A stretch of DNA of 64,000 nt from NCBI GenBank assembly GCA_013399855.1, contig VXAY01004289.1, positions 372,001 through 436,000 of the forward strand, given 5' to 3'. The position numbers were made by a program, and so were the translations under genes. The notes below the pieces were generated by a model. It was not told the DNA's origin and searched no databases. It was given only the letters and a program-made list of their open reading frames with translations. Below, piece by piece: positions 11,301-22,689 of this stretch. Every line of letters begins with the position of its first letter. The stretch's first letter is position 1. Source of the DNA: Oxyruncus cristatus. Its lineage: Eukaryota; Chordata; Aves; Passeriformes; Cotingidae.

Positions 11301-14300
11301 TCACAGGTTCCTGATCTCATCCTGGGGCTGCAGGTTGTTGCTGAGAAAATAAAACAGCCACAAAGTGCCACAGTTCCCTTTGACATTGCAGAAGCCACCA
11401 AGCCCTGCATGACCAGGGAGCCTCCTCTGCCCTGGCACCTGCTGGCAACCAGTGGCACACAACCAGTGGCCCAGCCACCTCCATCCCTGATGCTGCTGGA
11501 AAACAGCCCTTTGGGATGCACACCCAGAGCCTGTCCAGGCCTGTGGAAAGCAGGGGCTGTGTGAACTTTTGGACACTGTTACCCTGGGAGCTCTGTCGGA
11601 GTGGGGATGCCCTTGGGGAGGCCATGGGAGTGCTTGGAGGGGGCTGCAACGACATCAACTACTCTTTCTTGCCAGTTGCAGCTCAGTGCCATGAGAGCAA
11701 GGTCTGAAAAATCAACACGGACAGCCAAGGCTTGAGTTTTTAAAATTTATTGCCAGAACATGAGCATATTCGGGGGAAGTTTTTATCTGAAGATACAGAA
11801 TTCAACTCCTTTCCTACCTCACACTTGAAGTTCCAGAAGAGACTTCTCTGCTCTTGTCTTGTGTGAATGCGAAGCACCATCTGTTTCCTCTTGTCCCATA
11901 AGTCTTGGCATGCAAAGAGTTACCAGGTGCTGCTCTCTGTCTTCACTGAGATAGAAAAGTCTCCAAGACACTCAATCATGGCAGCACATGCATTACAGTC
12001 TGTCCATTAAGTAACTGTCCACAGGACACCAGACATCCGTCCCCATTTAATCAGGTGTCAGTGGTAGTTCTACCCACATTCAGCATGTTTAAATGCACAA
12101 GTGCAGCCCACTGCCCCTGGGGTCCAGTGCCATTCCAGCAGCTCCACTCTGTACCAGCTGCTGGCACTGGGACCTGCTCTGGCAATTTGGGGATGGATGG
12201 GAACATTTCCAAGGTCCTTGTCCCCAAGGCAGGAAACAGCATGGATGCATTGTGACAGAAGGAGCTGAATTCACAAGTACCTGGGGCAAGGTATGATCCT
12301 GGCTGTGACAGGGAGGAACAGTGCATCCATGGAGGTGCCAGGTCACCTTGTTCTCCTGCACCTGGTGACTGATACAGGGAAGGGGACAGGCCAGGAGGTC
12401 AGCCTGGCAGGTATGGCATGAAGTGGGCAGGAGCCCATCAGCAGGGTCTGGTGCTCAAGCCTGATGCCAACCTCCATTAGGTGTTTGGAAAACTGCCATG
12501 GTGGCTTTGTTGCAGCTGTTTTTCCTGCCTCCAGATTTCCCTACAAAGCTATTGTTTTCATTGCTGCAATTCCTTCAGCATAACCTCAGGAGCCTAAGTA
12601 AGTGACTCTACACAATGACACTCGTCCTTTGCTTGGCTCTGTGCTGCCAGCACAGCAAAAATACAACAGAACTGCAGAGAGCAGCAGCCATCCAGGGCCG
12701 TGCCATCGGTCACAGTTACAGGGGCTTAACAGAGTGGAATGAAGTGGCAGGTGCTGCTTTTGGAGTCCCATCTCTACCAGGGAGGGCAGGTGAATGCTGA
12801 ACCCCCAGCCCCGCTCCCCACCGTGCTGTGCACTGCGGCTGTCCGGGTCAGCACACAGGCCTGGCTCCCCACAGGCTCAGGGCAGGTGCTCCAACCCGTG
12901 GAGGAAGCCCCATGGCACCCACTCTCCTCCCGCCTTCAACTTCTTCAGCCACCTGGACAAAACTAGGCAATGGGGAGGGTTGGCTGGACACATTTCATCC
13001 TCCTGAGCCTGTTCTGGGCTGGTTCCTGCCCACACGCAGGTCTTCCACACAGAAGCAGTCTGGCTACCCCACAGGGAATGCAGCAAATCCTCCTCTTGTC
13101 CAAGTCCCCCAGGTCCCCTCCACTGACGTTCCCAGAGTGACTGCGCAGCCTGAAACAAGTCAGAGGAACCTCCAGCACCATGAGGAGCAGAGGGAATCCT
13201 CAAAATCACTGCTCTGCAGGCCTGTGCATGACAGAGACAGCAGCTGTCTGCATGCTGCTGGAGTTTGCAGGTTAATTCAGCTGAGAAAGCTCTTCATGAG
13301 GAGGCAGCAAACACAGAAGCTTACCACCGCCCACCTCACCTGCTGTAGTCTGTAGTCCTGCCCCAGGAAAACAGGATGAAAAGTTCACAGAGTGAATTTC
13401 TCAGCTAGAAGAAATGCAGAAACAAATGGAACTTACTTGAACTCTCAGAGCAGGTGCAGTGTTGCCTGCTGCTCAGGAATCAAACAGGCAAGCAGCTGAT
13501 CCTAAACACAGGCAGCTGCTCCCCAGCAGCCAACTAGGGCATCCAAGAGAGGGCCAGCCTTTGCTTCTCCCCCTTGGGCACCACAGAGGGCAGGTGCCTC
13601 CCACAGCCCAAGCAGGCAGAAAACTCAGCTAGCCCTGAAGGTAGCTGTGCTCTTGGGCAGAAGCTTTGTCCAGGCAAAGCCTCTCCTGAGCAATCAAATC
13701 CAGCTGCAGTGCTCCTGCTGCTGCTCAGAACAGCGACTGCAGGAACCAGAGCCTGGGCTGGGATATCCAGTTGCCCAGCAGCTCCCTCGTGTTGCTCAGC
13801 ATTGTTGCCACCCTTCCTGGGGCTTGTAGAGCACCTTCCTTCACGAGCATATTATGCCCATATACCAGGCAGCGTGACGGGCACTTGAACTTCACCATGC
13901 CCAGTCACGCCAGCAGCACACAGCCCACCGAAGGACTGGGTCCAGCTCCCGCCCAGCAAGTGTGTCAAGGCAGTTTCTGCTCGTAGACGATTATGCATCA
14001 GCCAATTTCCTTGTGAACAGGCAGCTCCGGGGTGCTGTGGAGAGGCCATGACACTGCTGCACCCAGACCGGGCTGCCCAATCCCACCACGCCTACAGCCG
14101 GAGGCTATTTGCCAGGACAGCAGAGGGGCTGGCACAGGACCGCAGGGTACAGAGCCACACCAATGGGCAGCACCTCCGGGATCTTTGGGGGCCCCTAAAA
14201 CCCACGGTGGCTCAGAAGTTTGCGGAGCCGACGCCGAAGCGGGCAAGACGAGTGGTGAGCCCTGCTCCGTGCGGCAGCTGAGGCACTGGGTGGCAGCGGG

Positions 14301-14510
14301 AGGCACCAGGCAGCACTGGTTACCACCTGGCCTCAGCTGTTCCCGGGGTCCGTCTTTTCTTCCAGGCAACAAGCAAGAGAACAAGAGGAAAGAGCCTCAG
14401 GTGGCGCCAGGGTAGGTTTACGTGGGATATTTGGGAATATTCCTTCATGGAAACTGAGGTCAGGCGCGCTCCCGCCTGACGCAGGAGCAGCTCAGCATTG
14501 TGCGAGCAGA

Positions 14511-14526
14511 CAGCGCCCTCTGCTGA
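14511..14526 (-). promoter_or_regulatory. CTCF-like binding motif
   Basis: Read on the minus strand the site is TCAGCAGAGGGCGCTG. It fits the CTCF core consensus CCASYAGRKGGCRS at every position except the first. It lies inside the isolated CpG island. Binding is inferred from the motif alone. Confidence 0.5.
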
Positions 14527-14601
14527 GGCACGGCGGGAAGGCAACGGACGAGGAGCTCTGACCCGTGACCACCACAGCCCCCAACCCGCCCCGCAGCCAT
14601 T

Positions 14602-14667
14602 CCCGTTGTTATTCCCGTTATCCTCGTCGTTATCACCGTTATCCTGGTTATCCCCGTTGTTATCCCC
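14602..14667. repeat. GTTATCCCC-type 9-bp imperfect tandem repeat
   Basis: About seven degenerate copies of a GTTATCCCC or CCCGTTATC unit run through the middle of the CpG island. Variants such as GTCGTTATCACC keep the GTTAT core and carry CpG. The array sits about 95 bases upstream of the YY1 motif. It may be a promoter-internal minisatellite and is likely to vary in length between individuals. Confidence 0.75.
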
Positions 14668-14760
14668 ATTCCCCGCCGCCTTTGCGCTCCGCGCCCGCCA
14701 GAGCCCGCTGTCGGCTCGCAGAGCCGTGAAGGGCCGGACAACGCTGCCTCGCCGGGGGAC

Positions 14761-14771
14761 AAAATGGCGGC
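14761..14771 (+). promoter_or_regulatory. YY1 motif (AAAATGGCGGC)
   Basis: This is an exact match to the long YY1 consensus AANATGGCGGC typical of positions just downstream of transcription starts in CpG-island promoters. The motif is on the + strand, so it points towards HS3ST2, which lies 31 kb further on. The embedded ATG is followed by GCG GCC TGA and ends at once. Confidence 0.55.
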
Positions 14772-15112
14772 CTGAGGGCAGGATGTGATGACAGGGAGGG
14801 GTCAGACAAGTAGAAGGGTTTCTGGAGGCGTGGGGGTGCTTTAAAGTTCTGGATGACTCATACATCAGTCTGTTATTTTCTGTGTAAAAAACAAGATGGA
14901 GAGCAGGGGTTGGAGGAGCTGGATGGCCTTGTCCCTGGTGTTTAATGGAGAAATGGGATGGTTGGACACATCCACAACAACCAAGGAGCAATGACAGCTG
15001 CTGCCGGACTGCAATCAACTCTGGCTTCAGCTTTCCCAGAGCTACGACATGCTTGGAGAAAGTTTTAAAACACATCCCTGAAGGTACAGACACCGATGCC
15101 CCAGTGCAATCT

Positions 15113-15452
15113 GAATCACAGAATCCCAGAATCATTTAGGTTGGAAAAGACCTCCAAGACCATTGGGTTGGACTTTTGACCAGTCACCACCTTGTCAACT
15201 AGACTAGAGCACTGAGTGCCATGTCCAGTCATTCTTTGAATACCTCCAGGGATGGAGACTCCACCACCTCCCTGGGCAGCCCCTTCCAATGCCTGACCAC
15301 CCTTTCCATCAAGAAATTCTTCCTGATGTCCAGCCTGAACCCTGCCCTGGTGCGGCTTGCAGCTCTGTTTACACTCATCCTGTTGCTGGTTGCCTGCGTG
15401 CAGAGGCCGACCCCCACCTGGCTACAACCTCCTGCCAGGTAGCTGTAGAGAG
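15113..15452 (-). mobile_element. CR1 non-LTR retrotransposon, 5'-truncated 3' end
   Basis: The left edge carries GAATCACAGAATCCCAGAAT, the degenerate terminal 8-bp repeats of CR1 in reverse complement. It is followed by AGGTTGGAAAAGACCTCCAA and the well-known CR1 tail words CACCACCTTGTCAACTAGAC, CTCCAGGGATGGAGACTCCA and GACCCCCACCTGGCTACAAC. Similarity ends near GTAGAGAGC at 15452. The copy is about 340 bp, inserted on the minus strand, and lacks most of the reverse transcriptase. It lies only about 320 bp to the right of the CpG island. Open frames across it are retrotransposon remnants and not host genes. Confidence 0.92.
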
Positions 15453-15703
15453 CTCCCACCTCATCCGTGTCCCAGGTGCCAAGGCTCCCATTCTGCCAAG
15501 GAACCTCCCTGAGCCCTGGCATGTGTTCAGCAGTGGGCTGGGCTCCCTGCAGAGACCAGGTAGCCCTGGCTTTGCTGGCGATGCTCTCCCACTGGCCACC
15601 CCAAGCTGCCTGTGGGGAGAGAGGGAGGAGCCACAAAAAGAAACGGTTTTCCTCTTGCATTTCTCTCTTTCGCTAAAGGCCCCAGCGCAGTGATCTGAAT
15701 GGC

Positions 15704-15910
15704 ATTGTTTAGCCAATTACTAATTTACAAGGAATTTAGTTTAATGCATTAATAAATGTTGTCATTTTCCTGACAAATTATCATAATAATGCATTTTAAT
15801 GGGCTGCAAGAGTCAGGAGAATAGTGGGAAATAAATATATTTTACAATTACTTATTCACTACATCTGTACCTAATTATATTTGCAGAATAATTACAGTGG
15901 CACTGCTTCC
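15704..15910. promoter_or_regulatory. TAAT-rich island with paired-homeodomain P2 site
   Basis: This 200-bp block has very low GC. It contains TTAATGCATTAA (15741-15752), a perfect palindrome whose core TAATGCATTA is a P2-type site (TAAT, two bases, ATTA) for paired-class homeodomain dimers. A second near-copy, ATAATGCATTTTAAT, follows near 15786-15800. Further TAATTA words occur near 15871 and 15890. It begins about 250 bp after the end of the CR1 copy. Regulatory function is inferred. Confidence 0.35.
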
Positions 15911-16769
15911 CTGCAGTGTGTTTGTGTCGGCAGCATGGGGGTGATAAATCCCTTGCAGTGGTGGCAGCCCCCCATGGTGGCGATTACAGTCCTCCATCAC
16001 GGCAGGGCAGCCCCCGGGTGACACTGCCTAGTGGGCCCACTGCCATCCACCCTGATTTACCTGCCTCTGCCAAGTTCAGGAGATGGATTTCTGTAAGGAC
16101 CCTCTGTGCAGGACATGAATCATTCTTTAATCAGAGCCTACCCTGGGCTAAAGAGTGCGGGGCCAACATGCTGCCGGAAGAGGAGCCTTGTGTTTTCAGT
16201 GCTGCAGTGGTGACTTGGAGGATCCTCTGCATCCTGCCACAGCCCCTCCACAACCCCCAAACATCACCTTGGTTGGGATGCTGGAGCCCCTGAGCTGCAG
16301 GGTTCCTGCATGGAAGAGAGGATGGTAGAACAGGGTGACAGGGGGCTAGGTGCGCAGGCTGCTCTAGCAGCACCTGGCACATGGCACTTCTGCTGCCCAA
16401 GGCATGGGTGATGGGCTCCCATCCACCGAGTGAAAGCCGTAGAGCAGAGACTATCAAACACTGGGCCTGGCCAGCCTGAGGGCTGCTGCTGCTGCTCATG
16501 GGTGATGTGTCACCCCACGAGGCAGGGACAGGGCGGGACAGACCAGCACCACTGCAAGCAGGACACTGGCATGGAGAGCCCAGGGCCCTGGTGCAGTGAC
16601 AGAGTTTTCAGAAATGCAGAAGGGCAGCAGGACAGGAGGTGGACAGGAGGACAGACATCAGGACATGTAGACAGCCCCGCACATGCTCTCACAAAGGTCA
16701 GTGCTCACGCTGGCCTTGGCACCGCTCCATCCTGGCACTTTGTGTGGGCTCTGAAGGGTCCTGGACAGC

Positions 16770-16910
16770 AGCAATAAGCCACAATTATGCGAGACCTTTC
16801 AATCATAACAGATTTATTCAAAACTCATGCATAAATAATAACGTCTCTGAAGATTTTGAACAACTATTTGGCATAAGCAGAGCAAATATTTAAATCAAAC
16901 CTGACTGCTG
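16770..16910. promoter_or_regulatory. AT-rich island, candidate non-coding element
   Basis: About 140 bp containing ACAATTATGCGAG, ATCATAACAGATTTATTC, CATGCATAAATAATAA and CAAATATTTAAATC. The edges against GC-rich flanks are sharp. It shows no repeat structure and no coding signal. Confidence 0.25.
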
Positions 16911-18384
16911 TGCATTGCAAACAGACAGGACAGCTCTGCGCACGATGGCACCTCTAGCAAAGCCTGGCTGTGCACTGGCATTTCTGGGAGCCCCACAGGG
17001 TGCTGTGGTATGTGTGGCATATGAATCTGCCCCACAGCCACCCTCCACTGCCCTGCTGTTGAGGGGGTTGGTTCAGCCGTGCAGGAGGGGTGGAGGGGAG
17101 CCCCTCTGCAGGCCTCAGCCTGGGCTGGGGGAGAGGGCAGCCCCTGCCACAGCCGGCAGCACAGTCTGTAAGTCCCCAGTGTCCAGGGGGGTTAGCAAGG
17201 ATTGGCTATGAGTTCCAGCCCCTTTGCCTCAGTCTGCCCCCATGCCTGGTGTTCCTGCAGTAATGAACACAGATGTATGTGCTGTCATCGGGCAGCGTGA
17301 AAGGTTATGAAATTATACCCAGCTCCTCTTAGCACTGATGAAGCATGTCCGCTTTGGGCAAATTGCCATTTTCCAGTTTAACAGGATTTCGGCTGCTCTC
17401 CAGGGATGTGCCCAGGGGCCCACATGGGGCTGTCCCCCCACTACGGCCAGCTGGAGCTCCTGCCCTGTGGGGCTCAGCATAAAGTGCACAAGCTGGAGGC
17501 TGATCTAAGCCCTCCTTGCTCCTGCTCCTCCTCCTGCTCCTGCAGCTGCTTGCAGAGCAGCTCTACAGACCCCAATGCAAGGACAATGTTTATTCCCTGT
17601 GCGACCGCCTGCGCACTGCCCTCATGGAGGAGAGAAACTCTTGGCTGTGGCAGGGGTGTGGTGGGTGCTGCCCGCTGTCTGATCAGACTGTTTCCTAATG
17701 GCCGGATTGATACTCACTGACCGTTGAAGGCCATAACACCAGGATGCTATCGGTCAAGGGGCAGACCAGAAACCCAGGGTTTTGGCAGCTGCAGTGTGAA
17801 GCGGAGATAACAGAATTCACCTGTTCAGCACTGGAGATGGGACTGTTTGGGCTGTGCCATGCAGTGCTGCATCCCGTGGCCTCTCGGCAAGTGGGGCCGT
17901 GCTCCCTCCTGGCCAGGGGTGTACAGAGGATCAGGAGTCACTCAAGATGTCACCGAAAGGAACATTTTCTGCTTTGAAGCATATGGGAATCCTCTGCCTG
18001 GATACCTCAGGGTCTGACGGACTCCTCTGCATTTGTCTCTCACCCTCGGGCATGCAAGGCAGGTCAGGCTCTAGTGCAGACCTCAGGGATGAGTTTGGGC
18101 AGCAGGCATGCCCAGGGCCTGCCTACCGCCAGAGGCTCAAGGGGCAGCTGAGCCCAGCATTGCCCACACATGGGGCAGGAGTTGGCACTGCCTCTGCCCC
18201 CTCCCTGGGCACCAACCCTGCTCCCTCCCACTCTCCTGGTTCTCCACTGGCTTCAGCAAACACGGGAGCAGCAAATACCCTGGATGTGCCTGGAGCTTAG
18301 GCAGAACTGGAACAAGATAAAAATGACCCTAGAGATGCTTGTGGTGTGTGATTTCAGAGAATCAGAGAATTCCTTGTGAGGTTT

Positions 18385-18790
18385 AGAGAACAGCCCTGGT
18401 TCTGTCCCTTTTAATGACACAAATATCCTTTCATAGGGGAGAAACTGTCAAATTGCAGCAATTTCCTGTGAAACGGGCTGTTTTGAGGCTACAGATGTTG
18501 GCACCAGTCTGTCTAAAATACAAATAATTGCAGACCATTACAATAAAGCAATCTCTTCAGATGAGAAACAATTATGCTTTTCAAAGCAAGTGCACATGTC
18601 TTTACACCTCGTAATTATCAATTACAGAGATACCTGTTCTGTTATCTCAACAGCATCTCCAGTTGGCTTCTCAGGGCTAATTGCAGGGGATTTAATTCAG
18701 AACTCAAACACTAATGATTTTGACCTTTATGCCTATTCCTGAGGTGTGATAACACTTTAAAGACTGTGCAAAACTGATCATCCTGTGGTT
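18385..18790. promoter_or_regulatory. Long AT-rich island, candidate enhancer
   Basis: About 400 bp of complex AT-rich sequence. It includes GTAATTATCAATTACAG near 18611, GCTAATTGCAG near 18677, ATTTAATTCAG near 18690, CACTAATGATTTTGACC near 18708 and GTGATAACAC near 18746. Homeodomain cores are mixed with GATA-type words. It is the longest such block in the proximal desert and a good first target for an alignment between birds and mammals. Confidence 0.35.
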
Positions 18791-20564
18791 TGCATTGGAA
18801 GTGCAACTGGCCTTCCTGACATCCTTGGCCACTATGGGAGCTGCAGAGGAGATGGGCAGCCCCCAGCCCTAGCTGCAGTCACAGCTCCAGACCCAGACCC
18901 AGATCACTAGGAATGCTCCTGCCAGGGCTCTGAAGCGGTGTCAGGCAGGCAGAGCCCAGCAAGGAGCAATTTCAGGCACAGAGGAACTACAAAGCAAACA
19001 AATGTCAGGAGTAAGCATGCCAAAAGCCCCAGTGGTGGGTGGGCTTCTATCACACCCCTAACGCTGTCATCAGCATCAAATGTTTTCAGTAGAAATGGGC
19101 TTGGGAGGTCTTTAGTCTCCAATACAAATTGTTCTTCTTGCTTACGGAAGGTGAGAACCTGCTCCCGTGGGGCCTTTGGAACTGACATGGGCTCCCTTCA
19201 CTCTCCTGCTCTATGTTACATTTGTGAGTTTTAATATTTAATTGGTGGGATTTGCTATTTTGGTCTTCTGGCACTTTGCCGTGGCTGAGAGCTGGAGGTC
19301 AGCAATGGAGGGGAGGCTGTATATTAGTTCATTAGGTTTTTATGATTTATTTGTTATGGATGCATTGCCAGGCCTTTCCCAGAACCCTTGGCTGCCTTCC
19401 TTACCTGTTATTTATAGGCTTCTCTTTCCCTCCCTGTACACCCTGGGCTCTGGCAGTCTCACGGATGGAACCCACCTCGGGAGGGCGGGACCCCACAAAC
19501 CTCCCAAAGAGATGCTGAAGCCAGGAGAAGACATGGGGGAGACTCAGAGGGAGATGCAGGAGGGGGATGTGGGGGAAAACCTGGGAGCACAGGTGGTGCA
19601 GCACTTCAAGAGTCCCCAGGTGACAGCCTAGTGCCCAAGGGAATGGATGCCTGTGGTTGGAGGCACCTGTGGTTGGAGGCACCTTGGCCAGCAGACCCCA
19701 AGCACGGCCACCGGGCTGGCTCACCGGTGGGGCTCAAGTGCAGCAGGGTCATGCCATGACGGGTGGTGGAACAAGGTGCCAAGGGCAGCGTGGGGCTCAT
19801 GCCAGGGCGAGGGGCTCGGTGGGGTTGTGCCATGGCCAGGGACTCAGCAGGGCTTGTACCGTGGGCTGAGCTGGACTTTTGCTGTGACCAGGGCCTGAGC
19901 GAGGCACTGGGGGCGATGCAGGGGCCACAGGCAGTGACTCACTTCAGTCTCCCCCCAGCTTGAGTTCACTCTGGAGCTGAGCTCCTTGTGCTGGCTGGCA
20001 TTGTGCCTCTGTTGTCTAGGCAAAGGTTTCCATGACACTAAATAAAGTGAAATATGATTTTGCACAGCTGGATTCTGTCTTAGATGCAGGTTAAGGATAA
20101 GAAATGCACATCCAGCAGGGAGCTGTGGGTAGCAAATTATAAGGGCTGTGATCCATGATGGTAACAAGCAGAAAAATATCAATTTTGAGGAGTTATTCAG
20201 CTGGCTTCCAACCAGATGTTTACTTCCAAAGCCATACCTTGTTTGTTGGTCTTGAGTAATTAGCTCATGGCACAAGGACAGAAAGCGTTCAAACCATGTC
20301 ATAAATGAGGAGCTGGAGGGCATGTGCATCCATGCATGGGCTCCCACGCAGGAGCTCATGTCATGTCCGGGATCAGCTGGCAGCCCCAGCCATGTGCTGA
20401 ACCACCAGCCCAGTTTGGTACCAGTGGCACCTGCAGGTCCCTCCACCGGCCAGGCGTGTCTCCCTGCAGCAGGCTCCAACACTACAAGGGTTTATTTCAG
20501 TGCCTTTGAGGTGCAGCATCTGACAGGATCATCTCTGTGAAGCTTGGAGGAGAGCTTTACACAT

Positions 20565-20730
20565 CTTATTTTAAGAGATTTAATGGAATGTTACGGGATG
20601 TCAAGTATACTATGTTAATTGGTGTTGATTGAAAAGTTGTCTGAGTTCTGAAGACTCAATTAGAAGACATTCAAATCCATTCTCATTTATTCTTGCATAC
20701 AAAATACATACTGTTTTTCCACTCCTCATA
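20565..20730. promoter_or_regulatory. AT-rich island, candidate non-coding element
   Basis: A 165-bp block with GATTTAATGGAATGTTAC, TGTTAATTGGTGTTGATTG and CTCAATTAG. It is non-repetitive and lies between GC-rich stretches. Function is inferred from composition only. Confidence 0.25.
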
Positions 20731-21224
20731 GAAGCCAAGGGCATGTCCAGGCCCAGGGTGCACCCAGCTTTCCAGGAAGAAATTGGTGAGCAAGGCCAGA
20801 CCAAGAGGGAAAATCAGAATAAAACTGCATTATGGCCTTAGGGAGGCAGTTGGAAAAGAGTCTTCTCTGGTCACAGCTCAGCTGATTTTCAGCTGATTGT
20901 GAACTAGCAGCAGCTCCAGGTGCCTGCTAGTCAGGGACAGGCTCGGCCACGGGTGGGGGGTGCTGGGGAGGCAGAGGAAGGCATGTGGGACAGCCGGCAG
21001 GGGACAGGCAGGGCTGTGACCACGGGGCAGGAGACACACTGGGAGCAGCTGGAAAGAGGGGTAGCAGGGCCCTCAAACCCCTCTTCTTACAGACTGTGTG
21101 GACAAACAGGCAGAGCTTGCAGAATGATAAGGTAAAAGTGAAGAAATAAATATATACTGGTAGGATATGAGGGGTGGGAATGCCCAAAGGAGAGGCTGCC
21201 AGGAGTTGCCCACACAGCGCCCAC

Positions 21225-21430
21225 ATCAGCTCTACAAATTAGCCACGAAATTAGGACCTGATGGGAGCTTTGAAATCAGGAGTTTAGGGAGAGTTTGTAA
21301 AATGTTTAAAAGGCAGAAGCAGCACAAACCCTTAATTTTAATTATTGCGGTTTTAATCAGTGGAATAGTTTTATCTACCCTGAATGGTAAAATTATTGGA
21401 AATGAGAACTGAGCGTGATTGTGGTGGAAA
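21225..21430. promoter_or_regulatory. AT-rich island, candidate non-coding element
   Basis: About 200 bp with CTTAATTTTAATTATTG near 21331 and GTTTTAATCAGTGG near 21350. A separate AT patch at about 21120-21170 lies just upstream. There is no coding signal beyond a short chance frame. Confidence 0.25.
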
Positions 21431-22089
21431 TTACAAACTGGAAAGAGGAGCAGCCCAGTCCAAAGAGGCTTCGTGCTCTGGGGAGGAAAGGGGTATGGGA
21501 GCAAGGGGGGAGTTGGGAGTGTGATGGGGACGGTGCGCTGGTGCTGGCTGGGTAGCAGGGTGACAGGTAGGCACTGGGCCCCCACCCCCTTTTCGGGGAG
21601 GTCTGCCAGCTCTGCCATCTGGACCTGGCATGGGCAGCTCTGCCTGCTGCTCTCCTCAGAGGCTAATGACACATGCACGTCTCCCATGGGTGGCCATGGG
21701 CAGTGGGTGCTGGCAGCACTGCAGGACACGGCACCCATTCCTCGCCATGGGACCTGTGCAATGGGCACATTACAATGCAGGCCTCAGTTATCCCTCAGCT
21801 GCCAGCATGGGTGCCCGGGGTGGAGAGTGACTGGACAAGGGTGAATCACATTGCCCCCAAGGACAGATGGATACCATTCCCACAGGGTGGGCAAATCCCT
21901 TGTAGGACAGGTGGAATGCATCCCTCTGGAGCAGAACCACTGCCCTGCCCAGGCAGTGCTGATCCATCCTGCAGGGTCCCAGCTGGGGCAGGGGGAGCCA
22001 TGAGCTGGGGGTGCCCGGGCCCAGTGTCAGGGTGCAGGCAGAGGGCTGGTGGGGGTGAGCTCAGACTGTGGCAAGGTGGAGCAGCTTGT

Positions 22090-22330
22090 TGGGATGAGTA
22101 ATATGGAAGTCATTTGATAGCAAGGAAGGGATATTCCAGCCCTCAATCATGTTTAGGTAATTGGAAGTAAATAACCCCTTTCATCCTGAAATCAGGTGAC
22201 TTCATACATGAGGTAAATGGAAGAAACAAAATCCCGATTTTCGTTCACGTTCCACGCACGTAGTAAAAATGAACCTTCGTCTGCAGCAATTCTGAGCTAA
22301 TGAAAAACGAATGAGGTTTTAAATCAAGCC
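22090..22330. promoter_or_regulatory. Mixed AT-rich and CpG-containing island
   Basis: About 240 bp with GGTAATTGGAAGTAAATAAC near 22156 and an unusual CpG cluster in AT-rich context (CGATTTTCGTTCACGTTCC, CACGCACG) at about 22233-22262. The combination of preserved CpG and AT-rich sequence is uncommon in this desert. Regulatory role is inference. Confidence 0.3.
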
Positions 22331-22689
22331 CAAACGCAGAGCTCTGCTGCCAGAGCTGCGCGGAGCTGCTGTAGGACAACCTCCATTTCCAAGGCTCCTC
22401 GCAGAATCCTGAATAATTTTATTAGATTTTGAGCAAGGCTGTTGCCAAAACATTCATTACTGTACCCAGCAAATGGCAGGACATACAGGGGTGTCTGTGG
22501 GCCTGATGCCACAGGCGGTCCTGGCTTTCTTCTCTCTCCTCAAAGTTCTGAAGGGCTGAGGTTTATTTAGTGGTGTCTGTACATCACTCATCTGGTGCAG
22601 AGTGACCGGCCCTGCCTGATCGCTTCTCCTGGAAGGGTCGCTTCTGCATGGCCTTAAATCATGTCTGAACACGACATAACTCTCCCATG

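Larger units (their letters stand above)
7715..14399. other. Intergenic, no gene supported
   Basis: No exon can be supported here. AT-rich patches lie at about 7900-8110, 8400-8510 (with TTTAATTAAG), 9955-10330, 10585-10830 and 11090-11300. A 12-bp CpG palindrome stands alone at 9915-9926. CpG density starts to rise near 14190, where it forms the shoulder of the island described at 14400-14790. Open frames in this stretch are short and look like random GC-rich frames. Confidence 0.55.
14400..14790 (+). promoter_or_regulatory. Isolated CpG island, candidate promoter of an unannotated transcript
   Basis: A hand count gives 34 CpG in about 320 bases from 14461 to 14780, close to or above the number expected from base composition. 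The surrounding desert is strongly CpG-depleted. A shoulder with nine CpG lies at 14195-14280. The island contains a CTCF-like site (14511-14526), a 9-bp tandem repeat (14602-14667) and a perfect YY1 motif (14761-14771). In known CpG-island promoters the YY1 motif lies just downstream of the start site in the sense direction. That would predict + strand transcription starting shortly upstream of 14761. The ATG inside the motif reads Met-Ala-Ala-stop, so it does not start a protein. A long non-coding RNA, a distant 5' exon or an orphan CpG island are all possible. Confidence 0.45.

Noticed and set aside
14764..14775. ATG in the YY1 motif as a protein start
   Set aside because: The frame reads Met-Ala-Ala and stops, so it encodes no protein.
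14320..15135. Minus-strand open frame of 271 codons across the orphan CpG island
   Set aside because: Its Asn/Asp/Gly-rich middle is just the 9-bp repeat read in frame, and its first residues start in the CR1 edge. No domain is visible.
15229..15660. Minus-strand open frame of 143 codons with [19 protein letters not shown] peptide
   Set aside because: Its C-terminal half is the conceptual translation of the CR1 tail at 15113-15452. This is a well-known source of false bird proteins.
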